64,000 bases of DNA, taken from an uncultured Parabacteroides sp. (GTDB taxonomy: Bacteria > Bacteroidota > Bacteroidia > Bacteroidales > Tannerellaceae). Every line of letters begins with the position of its first letter. Position 1 is the stretch's first letter. Below the pieces are notes generated by a model, which saw only the letters and a program-made list of their open reading frames with translations, did no database searches and was not told where the DNA came from. The stretch covers positions 124,001 to 188,000 of the forward strand of contig CASFJQ010000001.1 of the NCBI GenBank assembly GCA_949295065.1, given 5' to 3'. Made by a program: the position numbers and the translations under genes. Positions 19,795 to 31,216 of this stretch are shown one piece after another.

Positions 19795-20112
19795 ATGAAA
19801 CAATTTATTGCTATCCTATTGTGCTCAGTATTGAGCTTTTCTGTATGTTATGCTAAAGACAACAAGAAGAAAAAAGAAACTGTAAAGTTCTTTGTTGAAG
19901 CTATGCATTGTAATGATTGTATTAAGAAAATCGAGAAAAACATTGCTTTTGAACGTGGTGTAACTGATTTGCAGTGTGATTTGGAAACTCATATCGCAAC
20001 AGTGACTTATCGTGCGGACAAAACAACTGTTGACAAACTTGTTGAAGCTTTCCGCAAGATAAAAATGGATGCTGTGGAAGTGAAAGACGAGGCTGCTGAA
20101 GAAAAGAAATAA
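19795..20112 (+). CDS. periplasmic heavy-metal-associated (HMA) domain protein
   Basis: A 105-residue protein with a signal peptide (1-20) followed by one ferredoxin-like HMA domain. The metal-binding loop is MHCNDC with cysteines 39 and 42, and the rest keeps the family pattern (GVTDLQCDLETHIATVTY). Such domains carry Cu(I) or related ions. Being exported, it may hand metal to or from the TonB receptor encoded 69 bp upstream. Ends with an acidic-basic tail. Confidence 0.9.
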   Translation: MKQFIAILLCSVLSFSVCYAKDNKKKKETVKFFVEAMHCNDCIKKIEKNIAFERGVTDLQCDLETHIATVTYRADKTTVDKLVEAFRKIKMDAVEVKDEAAEEKK

Positions 20113-20129
20113 TTTATTCAAGTTTCGCC

Positions 20130-20240
20130 GGGCTCAACTTTCAGTTAACGAGTTAACAAGAAAACAAGTTGACAGGATTTTACCTTGTCAACTTGTTTCT
20201 GAAGCCTTGTCAACTTTTAAGTTGAGCAGCTTGCGAAGCT
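20130..20240. repeat. 22-nt-period repeat, CCTTGTCAAC type, copy 2
   Basis: CCTTGTCAAC occurs at 20183 and 20205, exactly 22 nt apart, preceded by the inverse AACAAGTTGACAGG (from 20164) so that left and right halves can pair into a hairpin. It fills most of the 193-bp gap between the HMA gene and the beta-galactosidase gene. Confidence 0.85.
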
Positions 20241-20275
20241 TAAAACCATTACTTAACTTTGTAAAACATAAATAG

Positions 20276-23476
<3,201 letters not shown>

Positions 23477-23542
23477 GTGTTAAGAATGTTTTTAAGGTAC
23501 CTGTATTTAATTTGAAATATAAGCACTTTTGGTATAAGTAAG

Positions 23543-23609
23543 TGTTCTCTATTATTTTTATAATTTTAGCTTCGGCAGTTCATAAGAGTTATAAAAATAA
23601 TAGAGAGCA
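23543..23609 (+). terminator. long hairpin downstream of lacZ
   Basis: A 21-nt arm (23543-23563, starting TGTTCTCTATTATTTT) is repeated inverted at 23589-23609 with one mismatch, separated by 25 nt. The stem is AT-rich and begins 67 nt after the lacZ stop. It could end or stabilise the lacZ transcript, or be the trace of a small mobile repeat. Confidence 0.6.
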
Positions 23610-23778
23610 TCGACTAGTGAAAACTACCCGAATTGCAGGTCTGGACTTACTGTGAAATACATCTATATATATTCTGAATTACTTCTATATATATTAGGAA
23701 TTGCTTCCGAATGTGTTTTTTGTCTGAATTTCATATATTCCCCAAGTTTCATTTATTGTCCACACTATATACATGAAG

Positions 23779-23982
23779 TTGGTTCTTCATCAATTTAGGT
23801 GGAGATTTCGCAGCATTTTAAAGACATAATTCTTTGAAACAAAAAGAGATTCACTAGATTTTTTGTAGTGTTGTTTCTATGAAAGATATTACAAGGAATC
23901 AAATAACCATTAAATATTGTGGAGTAGAATTTTACACACTCTCAATCAGAAAATGCTTCCACCTAAATTGACGAAGAACCAA
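23779..23982. mobile_element. 200-bp MITE-like element with 25-bp terminal inverted repeats
   Basis: The sequence starting TTGGTTCTTCATCAATTTAG at 23779 returns in inverse orientation ending at 23982, with a single mismatch over about 25 bp; the distance from outer GG to outer CC is exactly 200 bp. There is no transposase between the arms. Termini beginning GGTTCTTC resemble those of ISL3-type elements, but this is only a visual similarity. I see no flanking target duplication, so it would be old or not transposed. It lies in the 702-bp gap between lacZ and a Crp-like gene. Confidence 0.55.
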
Positions 23983-23983
23983 A

Positions 23984-24060
23984 CCCTATGTTTTTGGAAA
24001 AAGCTGCCTATGTTTTTTCGGAAACATAAGCAGTTTTTCCAGGAAAGTTCCCATGTTGAC
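23984..24060. repeat. 22-nt-period palindromic array, ATGTTTTT type
   Basis: TATGTTTTT occurs at 23987 and 24009, and a related CAGTTTTTCC at 24031, a 22-nt period; the second unit is itself palindromic (TATGTTTTTTCGGAAACATA). It abuts the MITE-like element. Together with the hairpin near 23.55 kb these explain most of the 702-bp gap 23477-24178; the stretch 23620-23770 shows only short AT-rich direct repeats (CTATATATATT, near 23662 and 23684). Confidence 0.8.
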
Positions 24061-24178
24061 TATGCCTAAATTTACTTTACACTTTTTTGTTTCGTTTACT
24101 GAAAACTTATGGAGTTACAGGATTTATAAAAACAATTGTGAACACTTACTTATAATATTTGTGTTAATAAGAGCATTA

Positions 24179-24793
24179 TTATGGCATATTAATACTTCCC
24201 CATATTTTTGCAAATGTTTCAGGAGCCATATTTAACCAAGATGCGATGCGATATTGAGGAACATGTCTCATTAAATCTTGGATTTCATGTGATTTCAAAA
24301 AAAAGAAAATACGTTCTTCTGCCGTATAACAACGAAAGACATGTTGATTAATTTCTCTTTTTATCCAATATTCAATATATAGACGGCACATCATATCTCT
24401 AAATTCACTGTGACTATTTAATAAATATAAAAAATCAGAATATTTCAAACTGACCAATGTCGAATTTTCAGACACTCTCATGTTTAGTAAAGATGACTGC
24501 CGTTTAAAAAAACTATGGAAAATAATAGCAAAAGTTCCTTCTCTAAAAAAGTCCATGACATGCTCTTTACCTTCCCATACATAATAAGTGAAACAAAACC
24601 CTTTAGCAATAAAAAATATATGGTCGCAAAGTTGACCTTCTGATAATACTAATTCTCCTTTCCTTACATTTTTTATGGTGAAAAGTTGACATATTTCATT
24701 AAAACAGGGAATAGAAATGTTATGATTTTCACATAAAAAGGAGCGCAAAATCAAATAAACCTCATCTTGAGATATAAAAGATTCATTTTTCAT
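24179..24793 (-). CDS. Crp/Fnr family transcriptional regulator
   Basis: A 204-residue protein. Residues about 25-130 form a cyclic-nucleotide-binding-type jelly roll (VRKGELVLSEGQLCDHIFFI, the usual beta-roll core). The C-terminus has a helix-turn-helix-like segment (YRIASWLNMAPETFAKIWG) equivalent to the recognition helix region, but the protein ends 4-5 residues later, shorter than typical Crp. No cysteine cluster for an Fe-S sensor is present, so it is not a classical FNR. Target genes are unknown; it lies between repeat-rich spacers with no co-directional close neighbour. Confidence 0.85.
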   Translation of the reverse strand: MKNESFISQDEVYLILRSFLCENHNISIPCFNEICQLFTIKNVRKGELVLSEGQLCDHIFFIAKGFCFTYYVWEGKEHVMDFFREGTFAIIFHSFFKRQSSLLNMRVSENSTLVSLKYSDFLYLLNSHSEFRDMMCRLYIEYWIKREINQHVFRCYTAEERIFFFLKSHEIQDLMRHVPQYRIASWLNMAPETFAKIWGSINMP

Positions 24794-24888
24794 TGTTATT
24801 TATTTTATAGGCAACTGGTTCCACACTTATAAAAATCATCAACACTACCAGTTTTGTTAATACTAAAATGGCGCGGAACTTGCTGTCG

Positions 24889-25050
24889 TTATTCCATCAG
24901 AGGTATCCCCATACCCATCACACGAATAACAAACAACAAGCCCACGCCAATAAAGTATATCATCATCCAACGATATATAACAATGACGTGAGCGTTTGTT
25001 GCTATTTATTCCCGTGTGATTCATACTTGGGGATTTTCTGATGGAGAATA
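24889..25050. repeat. 160-nt imperfect inverted repeat
   Basis: The left arm (24889-24937: TTATTCCATCAGAGGTATCC and following bases) pairs imperfectly with the right arm (24993-25050, ending GGGGATTTTCTGATGGAGAA). Matching blocks include CCATCAGA/TCTGATGG, ATCCCCATA/TTGGGGAT and ATCACACG/CGTGTGAT, separated by small bulges. It lies alone in the 394-bp gap between the Crp-like gene and the anti-sigma gene. Candidates: a MITE remnant, or a structured leader or small RNA. The rest of the gap holds nothing I recognise. Confidence 0.6.
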
Positions 25051-25187
25051 ATATCCTAACGCTTTCCTAATTTTATGTCCTTCTTCCAAAAATAACTCTT
25101 TACAAGGAAGAATTAACACAAAGGTAAAGGAAAAGCGACTAAAATCCAAACATTATCGTTCCGTATTCATAATTGATATTACATTGC

Positions 25188-25610
25188 TTAATGTGACAAC
25201 TTTTTATCAAAAATTTTTCCCTGAATCGAGTCTGGTAAGACAATTAAACTGTCTGTATTCTTTTTAATTGAATCAATCGTTTCATAATCGGGTGATTTTT
25301 GTATTTTAACAGGATACTCATTATTCTTATTTGTCAATGCTATATAATAAGATACACCAGATAGAATACATATTAAAAATGAAGCGACACATCCCCAATA
25401 AAACCATAGGCTTTTGTGGAAAAACATTTTATCTTTTGTTTGATTTGATATGGCAAAAGATAATTTTCTCATATTTTCAATACGCTTCCGGCAAGAATTA
25501 CATGTGAGCAGATGATGTTGAATCACAATCATATCTTTGATAGGTAGTTGATCTCTCAAATAAGCCCAAAGTACACTCTTGTTATATTTATTACAATCAT
25601 TCATGACCAT
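25188..25610 (-). CDS. putative zinc-binding anti-sigma factor
   Basis: A 140-residue membrane protein. The N-terminal part has H33-x3-C37-x2-C40 (QHHLLTCNSC), the ZAS-type anti-sigma motif, followed by one transmembrane span (about 68-90, WGCVASFLICILSGVSYYIA) and a short periplasmic tail of about 45 residues. It starts 14 nt after the stop of the sigma-like gene on the same strand, the normal sigma/anti-sigma arrangement. It would hold the sigma factor at the membrane until an envelope signal releases it. An internal Met at residue 3 is an alternative start. Confidence 0.75.
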   Translation of the reverse strand: MVMNDCNKYNKSVLWAYLRDQLPIKDMIVIQHHLLTCNSCRKRIENMRKLSFAISNQTKDKMFFHKSLWFYWGCVASFLICILSGVSYYIALTNKNNEYPVKIQKSPDYETIDSIKKNTDSLIVLPDSIQGKIFDKKLSH

Positions 25611-25624
25611 TATCTAATTTATTA

Positions 25625-26752
25625 TTAGGGAAGAATTTTTATCAATCTTTTCTTCAATAATTTTCTAATACGAACCATGTCTTGTCTGTATTTCCCCTGT
25701 AATTTGTTAGATTGAAAAACAGGAAGATTAGGGTGATTCATTCTTACAATTTCCTCATAAGTTTTATCCTCAATATAATGGAGAAAAAAAATTTCCACTT
25801 TTTCCTCTACACCAGAAGTTAAATAACTGTAATATGGCTCAAGGCGTTCCCATAAAATATATGCTAATGCTCGGCTGACTTCTGAATCGTTATCTGTATC
25901 TACATCGTATAATGAATCGGCAGAATAAGTCACATCATCTTCAAAGTCATAATTTTCGAGTGTGATATCCCCGTCTTCTGTAAATATCAATTTCTTGTCC
26001 ACACTATTACGATATGCTTCATAACATTTGTTGACACAGACATTTAATATATAATGCCTGAAATGTGAAGACGATTTTAGTTCTGGTAGACTTCCTTCCA
26101 ACAATTTCTTTTGAAGGAAAAATGATGTTTTCTCCCACGAGTCTTGCACAATTTCCTCTTTGTAAGATATTGTTGAGATATTTTTGTTTGCAACATTAAT
26201 AATGAGTTTTTTTATTAGTAAAAATAGTTCTGTCCAAAAATCAGAATCATTCTTTTTTAAACGATTCAATAATTTGTCAAAATCAAGAGGAAAATATGTT
26301 TTGCAAAATCCGTGGCATACATGCTCTAATTCTTCTGGTGAAACAGAGCCTGATAATTTGTCTTCCCATAATATAATTGTATCTTCAGCCAAGCCTTTAG
26401 ATGTTTTAAAGGCAATTGTCCGGCCCGATATTGCTAAATCTTTGTCAATTTCTGTTTTTATGGAATTTTTGCGAATCGTATTTAATAACCGTTTTTGCAT
26501 ATAATAAATGAATCTGTAAAAAGCAGGGTCTTTCTTAATACCAGATAAGAAGGTGTTATACTTCAATTTACTATAAAAACAATCCAAAGTTTGTTTCCTC
26601 CATAAATAAAAAGCTTTGATGTCTCCGTCAAATTCAGATATTAGAGGTAATAGTTTCTCAACCCCTTCCTCTACAGAATGTAGGAGTCCGAATTCAACTA
26701 AACGGTAACGTTCGCATTCTTTTCTTATGATTTCAGTTAATATATCCTTCAT
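25625..26752 (-). CDS. divergent ECF-like sigma factor with N-terminal extension
   Basis: A 375-residue protein, about twice the usual ECF length. Residues about 172-250 resemble region 2 (EEIVQDSWEKTSFFL; FRHYILNVCVNKCYEAYRN) and about 325-372 resemble region 4 with a helix-turn-helix (FFLHYIEDKTYEEIVRMN, then basic RIRKLLKKRL). The first 165 residues match no family I know. The linker between regions 2 and 4 is long and acidic. The downstream anti-sigma gene supports the assignment. It is transcribed away from the exported-protein cluster at 26959, with a 24-bp palindrome between them. Confidence 0.7.
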   Translation of the reverse strand: MKDILTEIIRKECERYRLVEFGLLHSVEEGVEKLLPLISEFDGDIKAFYLWRKQTLDCFYSKLKYNTFLSGIKKDPAFYRFIYYMQKRLLNTIRKNSIKTEIDKDLAISGRTIAFKTSKGLAEDTIILWEDKLSGSVSPEELEHVCHGFCKTYFPLDFDKLLNRLKKNDSDFWTELFLLIKKLIINVANKNISTISYKEEIVQDSWEKTSFFLQKKLLEGSLPELKSSSHFRHYILNVCVNKCYEAYRNSVDKKLIFTEDGDITLENYDFEDDVTYSADSLYDVDTDNDSEVSRALAYILWERLEPYYSYLTSGVEEKVEIFFLHYIEDKTYEEIVRMNHPNLPVFQSNKLQGKYRQDMVRIRKLLKKRLIKILP

Positions 26753-26853
26753 CCTATACCATCAGACTTTTTACTTGTTACTCTATACACAAAGGAATAG
26801 CTTTTAAGTAAAATATAGCAAAAAAATATCAAACTCCTTTATTTGATGTTGCT

Positions 26854-26902
26854 AAATCTTAATCTGGATTAAGATTTATTTCTTATGGGACTAATATTTT
26901 TG
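26854..26902 (+). promoter_or_regulatory. 24-bp palindrome and -7 box before the exported-protein cluster
   Basis: AAATCTTAATC-TG-GATTAAGATTT (26854-26877) has perfect 11-bp arms. It ends 17 nt before TATTTTTG (26895-26902), a TAnnTTTG -7 box, so it covers the -33 position. A nearly identical palindrome lies at 36782-36805 before the LRR gene. Likely an operator or the recognition site of a dedicated regulator such as the neighbouring sigma factor. Confidence 0.65.
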
Positions 26903-26958
26903 TCACAAATGAAGTATTTCAAGCAATTTATTTTAAACAAACATTAAATTAAAACGAT

Positions 26959-27531
26959 ATGAAAGCACACAAAACCTCTATTGTATTATCAGTTTGTGCC
27001 TTAATTTTTATGGCATGTTTCTCATGTGGAAGTAGTAAACAAACCGGGCGAAAAGCTTTGGAAGAAAACAAATGCGAGCAAATGGCATTGGACCAAAGTA
27101 ATGGAAAATTAAGAGCTTATGGCGTTGCCACTAGCCAAAATAAATCATTTGCCCGAGATAATGCGATTTTATCTGCCCGACGCGAATTGAGTGGTGTTAT
27201 TGAAACTGCCATATCTAGCTTGTTAACGCGTTTCAGGCAAGAATATACTCTTGGCCAAGATGCAGATTTTTCTGAGAAATCTTCACAGGCAGTAAAAGAG
27301 ATCATAGATCAAACCATTCAGTTTGCAACTGTTATTTGTTCCTCTTCTTATGAATTAGCTAATGGGAATATTGAAACGCATGTTTGCGTTGAATTACAGA
27401 GTGATTGGAAACAAGATGTCGCTGACGCAATTCGTCAGGCAAATATAAGCAACTTGAATTTGGATGCAGAGAAGATGAAAGCAGAATTAGATCATGAAAT
27501 AAATAAACTGCGTGAAAGAAAAGAAAATTAA
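26959..27531 (+). CDS. LPP20-like lipoprotein
   Basis: A 190-residue exported protein. The N-terminus is hydrophobic with two possible lipobox cysteines (MACFSCGSS). The core (LRAYGVATSQNKSFARDNAI, then SARRELSGVIETAISSLLTR) is the LPP20 pattern of an alanine/arginine-rich helix after a short strand; ETHVCVEL follows and the C-terminus is a charged helix. LPP20 domains occur in envelope lipoproteins, including flagellum- and assembly-associated ones; no enzymatic role is known. It opens a run of ten + strand genes for exported proteins, with a palindrome and -7 box upstream. Confidence 0.72.
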   Translation: MKAHKTSIVLSVCALIFMACFSCGSSKQTGRKALEENKCEQMALDQSNGKLRAYGVATSQNKSFARDNAILSARRELSGVIETAISSLLTRFRQEYTLGQDADFSEKSSQAVKEIIDQTIQFATVICSSSYELANGNIETHVCVELQSDWKQDVADAIRQANISNLNLDAEKMKAELDHEINKLRERKEN

Positions 27532-27555
27532 AATCATGCCGATATTAATGACTTT

Positions 27556-29181
27556 ATGAGACTTATTACTACATTTTTAATAATTGCATATTTTGTCATT
27601 CCTGTGTCTGCTTTTGCTCAAATCAGTAAAAGCGACCGGAATGCCATTAGCATAATGCAAATAAGATATGATGACAATTATACGGCAGATTTGAATCAAG
27701 TATTTGCCAGAATGCGTTTAGAGGATAGATATGATATAAATAACATACCAACCAAATATATTTACACTAAGGGGGAACGTGTCCATATAAATAAAAACGA
27801 AAAAATGGAAGCTCCTGACAGGACACAACAACTTACGCAATATTTAAATGAACAAAATATTGGTTTGGAAATTATAAGTTTCTTGTTTAATAGGAATCCT
27901 CAGAGTGGTCATATGAATACTGAACGGTTGAATAAACGAGGGGCGTATAATGCTTCTGATGAAAATGTTTTGGAAAGCATTGCAACTAAAAGAGGCATAA
28001 GTAAAATTTATGATGAAGGTTTTAAATTGATTGATAATAGTTATATTTTCATTTTTGATTTCACGAATATTCAATGCAAATATGAGAAAAAATCAAGTAA
28101 AGATGAAGGTGATTATTATTGGTCTATGACCCCTGCTGCTTATTTGTTTAAAATAGAATGGAATGAGGATTTACAAAATCGTCTTTTTGATTGTTGGATA
28201 GACCAAGAAACGCCCGAGGAAGAAGTTTATGAAAAAAGAAAAGCCTTTGAACGTATTGTTGTTCCCATCAAATTTATGTCTCGTGAAGAATATTATGATT
28301 GCAGAGAATCAACAGGTATAGAGGAACAGAATCGTAATGCAGAGAAAGGTAAAAAGAGAAAATACAGTAATGAGCAATTGCGTGAAAGTGCATTTGTTAA
28401 TATGGTATTTAAGGCTGCTGATTATCTTGGAGAAGAACTTGTAAATAAGTATGAAACATTTCATATTACCAATTCGCTATATGCAACTGGACCTTTAAGA
28501 GCTAAAATAGGGAAAAAGGAAAGTGTTAATGTTAATGATTTGTATTATGTATATGAAAATATTCTGCAGTCAGATGGTAGTATCAAGCGTGTTCGCCGTG
28601 GTGTTATAAGATCCACAAAATATATCACTGATAACCGTTCTGTCTCAACCGGTAGTTCTGGTACAACAGAATTCTATCAGATAGCTGGAGGCAAGCTTGA
28701 AGAAGGTATGACTTTGAAAGAAAAACGGAATTTTTGTGCAAGTTTTGATTTAGGCTATCGTTATGGAGGTTTAGAGGGAGTCTATGCTGGCCTAAGTATG
28801 TTCCTTTATGCATCTAGAGTTATGAATCATAATATCATGTTTGAATCAACGATTTGGAAAGATGCTGCTACTGTTTCTTTTAATTATGGGTTTGGTCCCA
28901 GGTGCAATAATTTTGATATTTTCCCTTACATAGGTATAGGCCTTGATAACTTTTTTACGAGTGACGAGGAAAAAGAGCTTGATCTTAATAAGAATCTTGG
29001 ATGGATTGCCAAGGGTGGTATTCGTTTTAACCTGAATATTTATTATCCTATACAACTGTTTGGGGCAGCCGAATACGATTATTTATTCAACAAAAATGAA
29101 GAATATAGTCAGCTTTCAAGCATAAAAGACAGAGATGTCCAAGGTTTTAATGTTTATGGAGGCATAAGGGTTTGTTTTTAA
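27556..29181 (+). CDS. exported protein with C-terminal beta-barrel-like region
   Basis: A 541-residue protein with a signal peptide (1-22, ending AFAQ). The N-terminal two thirds are charged and unfamiliar. From about residue 395 the sequence alternates polar and aromatic residues (LGYRYGGLEGVYAGLSMFLY) and closes with VQGFNVYGGIRVCF, a terminal phenylalanine typical of outer-membrane barrels of 8-10 strands. It may be an outer-membrane protein with a large periplasmic domain. Lies 24 bp after the LPP20-like gene. Function unknown. Confidence 0.65.
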   Translation: MRLITTFLIIAYFVIPVSAFAQISKSDRNAISIMQIRYDDNYTADLNQVFARMRLEDRYDINNIPTKYIYTKGERVHINKNEKMEAPDRTQQLTQYLNEQNIGLEIISFLFNRNPQSGHMNTERLNKRGAYNASDENVLESIATKRGISKIYDEGFKLIDNSYIFIFDFTNIQCKYEKKSSKDEGDYYWSMTPAAYLFKIEWNEDLQNRLFDCWIDQETPEEEVYEKRKAFERIVVPIKFMSREEYYDCRESTGIEEQNRNAEKGKKRKYSNEQLRESAFVNMVFKAADYLGEELVNKYETFHITNSLYATGPLRAKIGKKESVNVNDLYYVYENILQSDGSIKRVRRGVIRSTKYITDNRSVSTGSSGTTEFYQIAGGKLEEGMTLKEKRNFCASFDLGYRYGGLEGVYAGLSMFLYASRVMNHNIMFESTIWKDAATVSFNYGFGPRCNNFDIFPYIGIGLDNFFTSDEEKELDLNKNLGWIAKGGIRFNLNIYYPIQLFGAAEYDYLFNKNEEYSQLSSIKDRDVQGFNVYGGIRVCF

Positions 29182-29199
29182 AATCATAAAACGAAAGAT

Positions 29200-29706
29200 A
29201 TGTTTAAATATATTATACTCATCATATCATGTATGATGTTCATTTTTGCAAGCGCGCAAAGTCGGAAAGAACGTAAACAGTTGTTCGACAGTTCTACTAA
29301 CTACGAGATTGAAATGTTAGGAGTTGGTCAGGACGGAACAAAAGTTTTCAAGATATGGACTTATGGTTCCAGTGTTGACCAAGCGATTATGCGGGCAAAA
29401 CAATTGGCGGTAAGGGCTTGCTTGTTCCGTGGATTGCCAGGGAGTCAACAAACAAACGAAACACCACCGATTTGTGATTTAGAGGCAGAAACAAAATATA
29501 GTGATTACTTCCAACAGTTTTTTAATACTGGTGGTTCTTATCTGAATTATGTTAATATCACTACAGATGGTGTACCTTCCGGACAGGACAGGCTTAAAAT
29601 AAAGAAAGGTTATAAAGTAGGGCTTAAAGTGCAAATTCTTTATGACAATTTACGTCGGAAAATGGAACAAGAGGGAATAGCTAAAAGATTAGACAGCTTA
29701 TTTTAA
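29200..29706 (+). CDS. exported protein of unknown function
   Basis: A 168-residue protein with a clear signal peptide (MFKYIILIISCMMFIFASAQ) and no further membrane span. The mature part includes VDQAIMRAKQLAVRACLFRG, a helix resembling the LPP20-type helix in the first gene of the run, and a basic C-terminus. I do not recognise a family. Spacing of 18 bp to the gene before and 12 bp to the gene after indicates co-transcription. Confidence 0.6.
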   Translation: MFKYIILIISCMMFIFASAQSRKERKQLFDSSTNYEIEMLGVGQDGTKVFKIWTYGSSVDQAIMRAKQLAVRACLFRGLPGSQQTNETPPICDLEAETKYSDYFQQFFNTGGSYLNYVNITTDGVPSGQDRLKIKKGYKVGLKVQILYDNLRRKMEQEGIAKRLDSLF

Positions 29707-29718
29707 ATATCATAAATT

Positions 29719-30693
29719 ATGAAAAAGAGCTTGTATATAATAATGATGCTTTGGGGTATCATATCTGGTGCTATAGGCCAGGCTAAAAAACCCACATTAA
29801 TGGTTGTACCAAGTGATTCATGGTGCCAAAGGAATCATTATATGACCAGTTTTACTGATGAAACTGGAACTGTGGTTCAAGTTCCAGATTATCAAAAAGC
29901 TGTAAGTTTTAATGACAATTTACGCCTTGTCATTTCTGAAATGGCGCGTATTATGGCTGAAAGAGGATTCCCATTGAAAGATTTGGAGCAGAACCTTAAG
30001 TCTCTTAAACAAGAGAATGCTGAACGTTCATTGTTACAAAGTAAAACATCAGGAAGTTTTATCCAAGAGTCTCCTACAGATAAATTGAAACGTACAGCTA
30101 GGGCGGACATTATCCTTGATTTGGATTTTGACATAAAAAAACATGGACCTCAACGTTATATCACATTTAATTTAAGGGCAAATGATGCTTACTCAAACAA
30201 AATTATAACGAGTATTTCAGGAGAAGGAAAACCATCTTCCAGTATCACCACGGGGATTTTGCTGGAAGAAGCTGTCCTTAATTATATGGATGCTTTCAAT
30301 GCGTCACTAATGGGATATTTTGATGATATGTCAAAAAACGGTCGTGAAATAAAACTCAATATACTGCTTTGGGAAGGAGCCCCTTTCGATTTGGAAGAGG
30401 AGTTTGATTATTCGGGAGAAACTTTAATGTTGAGTGATGTGATAGATTTCTGGATGGATGACAATTGTGTAAAAGGTCGTTATTCACGAATAAACGGGAG
30501 TGTTTCCGAAATACGTTACGAGCAAGTCCGAATACCTTTATATCAGACTTTGGCTGGGAAAGAACGGGCGATTGACGCTAGGCGTTTCATCTCCGGACTT
30601 AATAATACTCTAAAAAAAGAACCTTTTAATATAACTTCTAAAATATATGAAAGAGGTCTGGGTGAGGTATGGCTTATAATTGGCGAACAATAA
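29719..30693 (+). CDS. exported DUF6175-like protein
   Basis: A 324-residue protein with a signal peptide to about residue 21. The segment KPTLMVVPSDSWCQRNHYM followed by VPDYQKAVSFNDNLRLVISE and MAERGFPLKDLEQNLK is the pattern I associate with the Bacteroidota DUF6175 family, which usually sits in operons of exported proteins and has no assigned activity. The IILDLDFDIKKHGPQRYITF region suggests a CsgG-like sensing or assembly fold, but this is only an impression. Co-transcribed with its neighbours. Confidence 0.65.
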   Translation: MKKSLYIIMMLWGIISGAIGQAKKPTLMVVPSDSWCQRNHYMTSFTDETGTVVQVPDYQKAVSFNDNLRLVISEMARIMAERGFPLKDLEQNLKSLKQENAERSLLQSKTSGSFIQESPTDKLKRTARADIILDLDFDIKKHGPQRYITFNLRANDAYSNKIITSISGEGKPSSSITTGILLEEAVLNYMDAFNASLMGYFDDMSKNGREIKLNILLWEGAPFDLEEEFDYSGETLMLSDVIDFWMDDNCVKGRYSRINGSVSEIRYEQVRIPLYQTLAGKERAIDARRFISGLNNTLKKEPFNITSKIYERGLGEVWLIIGEQ

Positions 30694-30704
30694 AAAAGAG
30701 GACT

Positions 30705-31199
30705 ATGGAAAAGAAAAAATATATACTTTTCATTTTTTTGATTTGTTTGTTTGCTGTTTGCAAACTTTATGGACAAGATGATGTGACGTCAATAGGTTTA
30801 CAAGTAACACAACCTAAAGGCTTGGATAGTAATAATGCTGTTCAAATCCTGCAAAAAAGGCTGGAACAAGCTGTAGTGTTGAATGATATTGATAAGGGAA
30901 ACAGCCCTTTTCTTTTGGAAACGGAAATTTTACTTATTTCCTGTCAATCAACTCCGTCAACCCCCACCCAAGTGATAGCAGAGATTGAAATCATCTGTTC
31001 AATCACAGACAAAATCAAGGATAGAACCATACAACAGGTTGATTTTCAATTCAAGGGTATAGATTCGACTCGCGATAAGGCTATTATCAGTGCTATTAAA
31101 CAATTGCAAGCTCGCAATCCAAGGTTGAAAAAGTTTATTTCAGTAGGAAAAGAAAAGCTCATAGAAGAATATTTGCCACTATCGCAAGAGAATCATTAA
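30705..31199 (+). CDS. small exported protein of unknown function
   Basis: Read from the ATG at 30705, which has a purine-rich site (AAGAGGA) just before it; an earlier in-frame ATG at 30669 overlaps the previous gene and would spoil the signal peptide. The 164-residue product has a signal peptide (KKYILFIFLICLFAVCKLYG) and a mature domain alternating helices and strands (DSNNAVQILQKRLEQAVVLN; LLETEILLISCQS). It resembles the N-terminal CsgG-like or peptidoglycan-binding-free stress proteins only loosely. No function assigned. Confidence 0.6.
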   Translation: MEKKKYILFIFLICLFAVCKLYGQDDVTSIGLQVTQPKGLDSNNAVQILQKRLEQAVVLNDIDKGNSPFLLETEILLISCQSTPSTPTQVIAEIEIICSITDKIKDRTIQQVDFQFKGIDSTRDKAIISAIKQLQARNPRLKKFISVGKEKLIEEYLPLSQENH

Positions 31200-31216
31200 C
31201 TATAAAATATAAAATA

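Noticed and set aside
24053-24235. 60-codon + strand ORF
   Set aside because: It starts inside a repeat array and overlaps the 3' end of the Crp-like gene; no ribosome site or domain.
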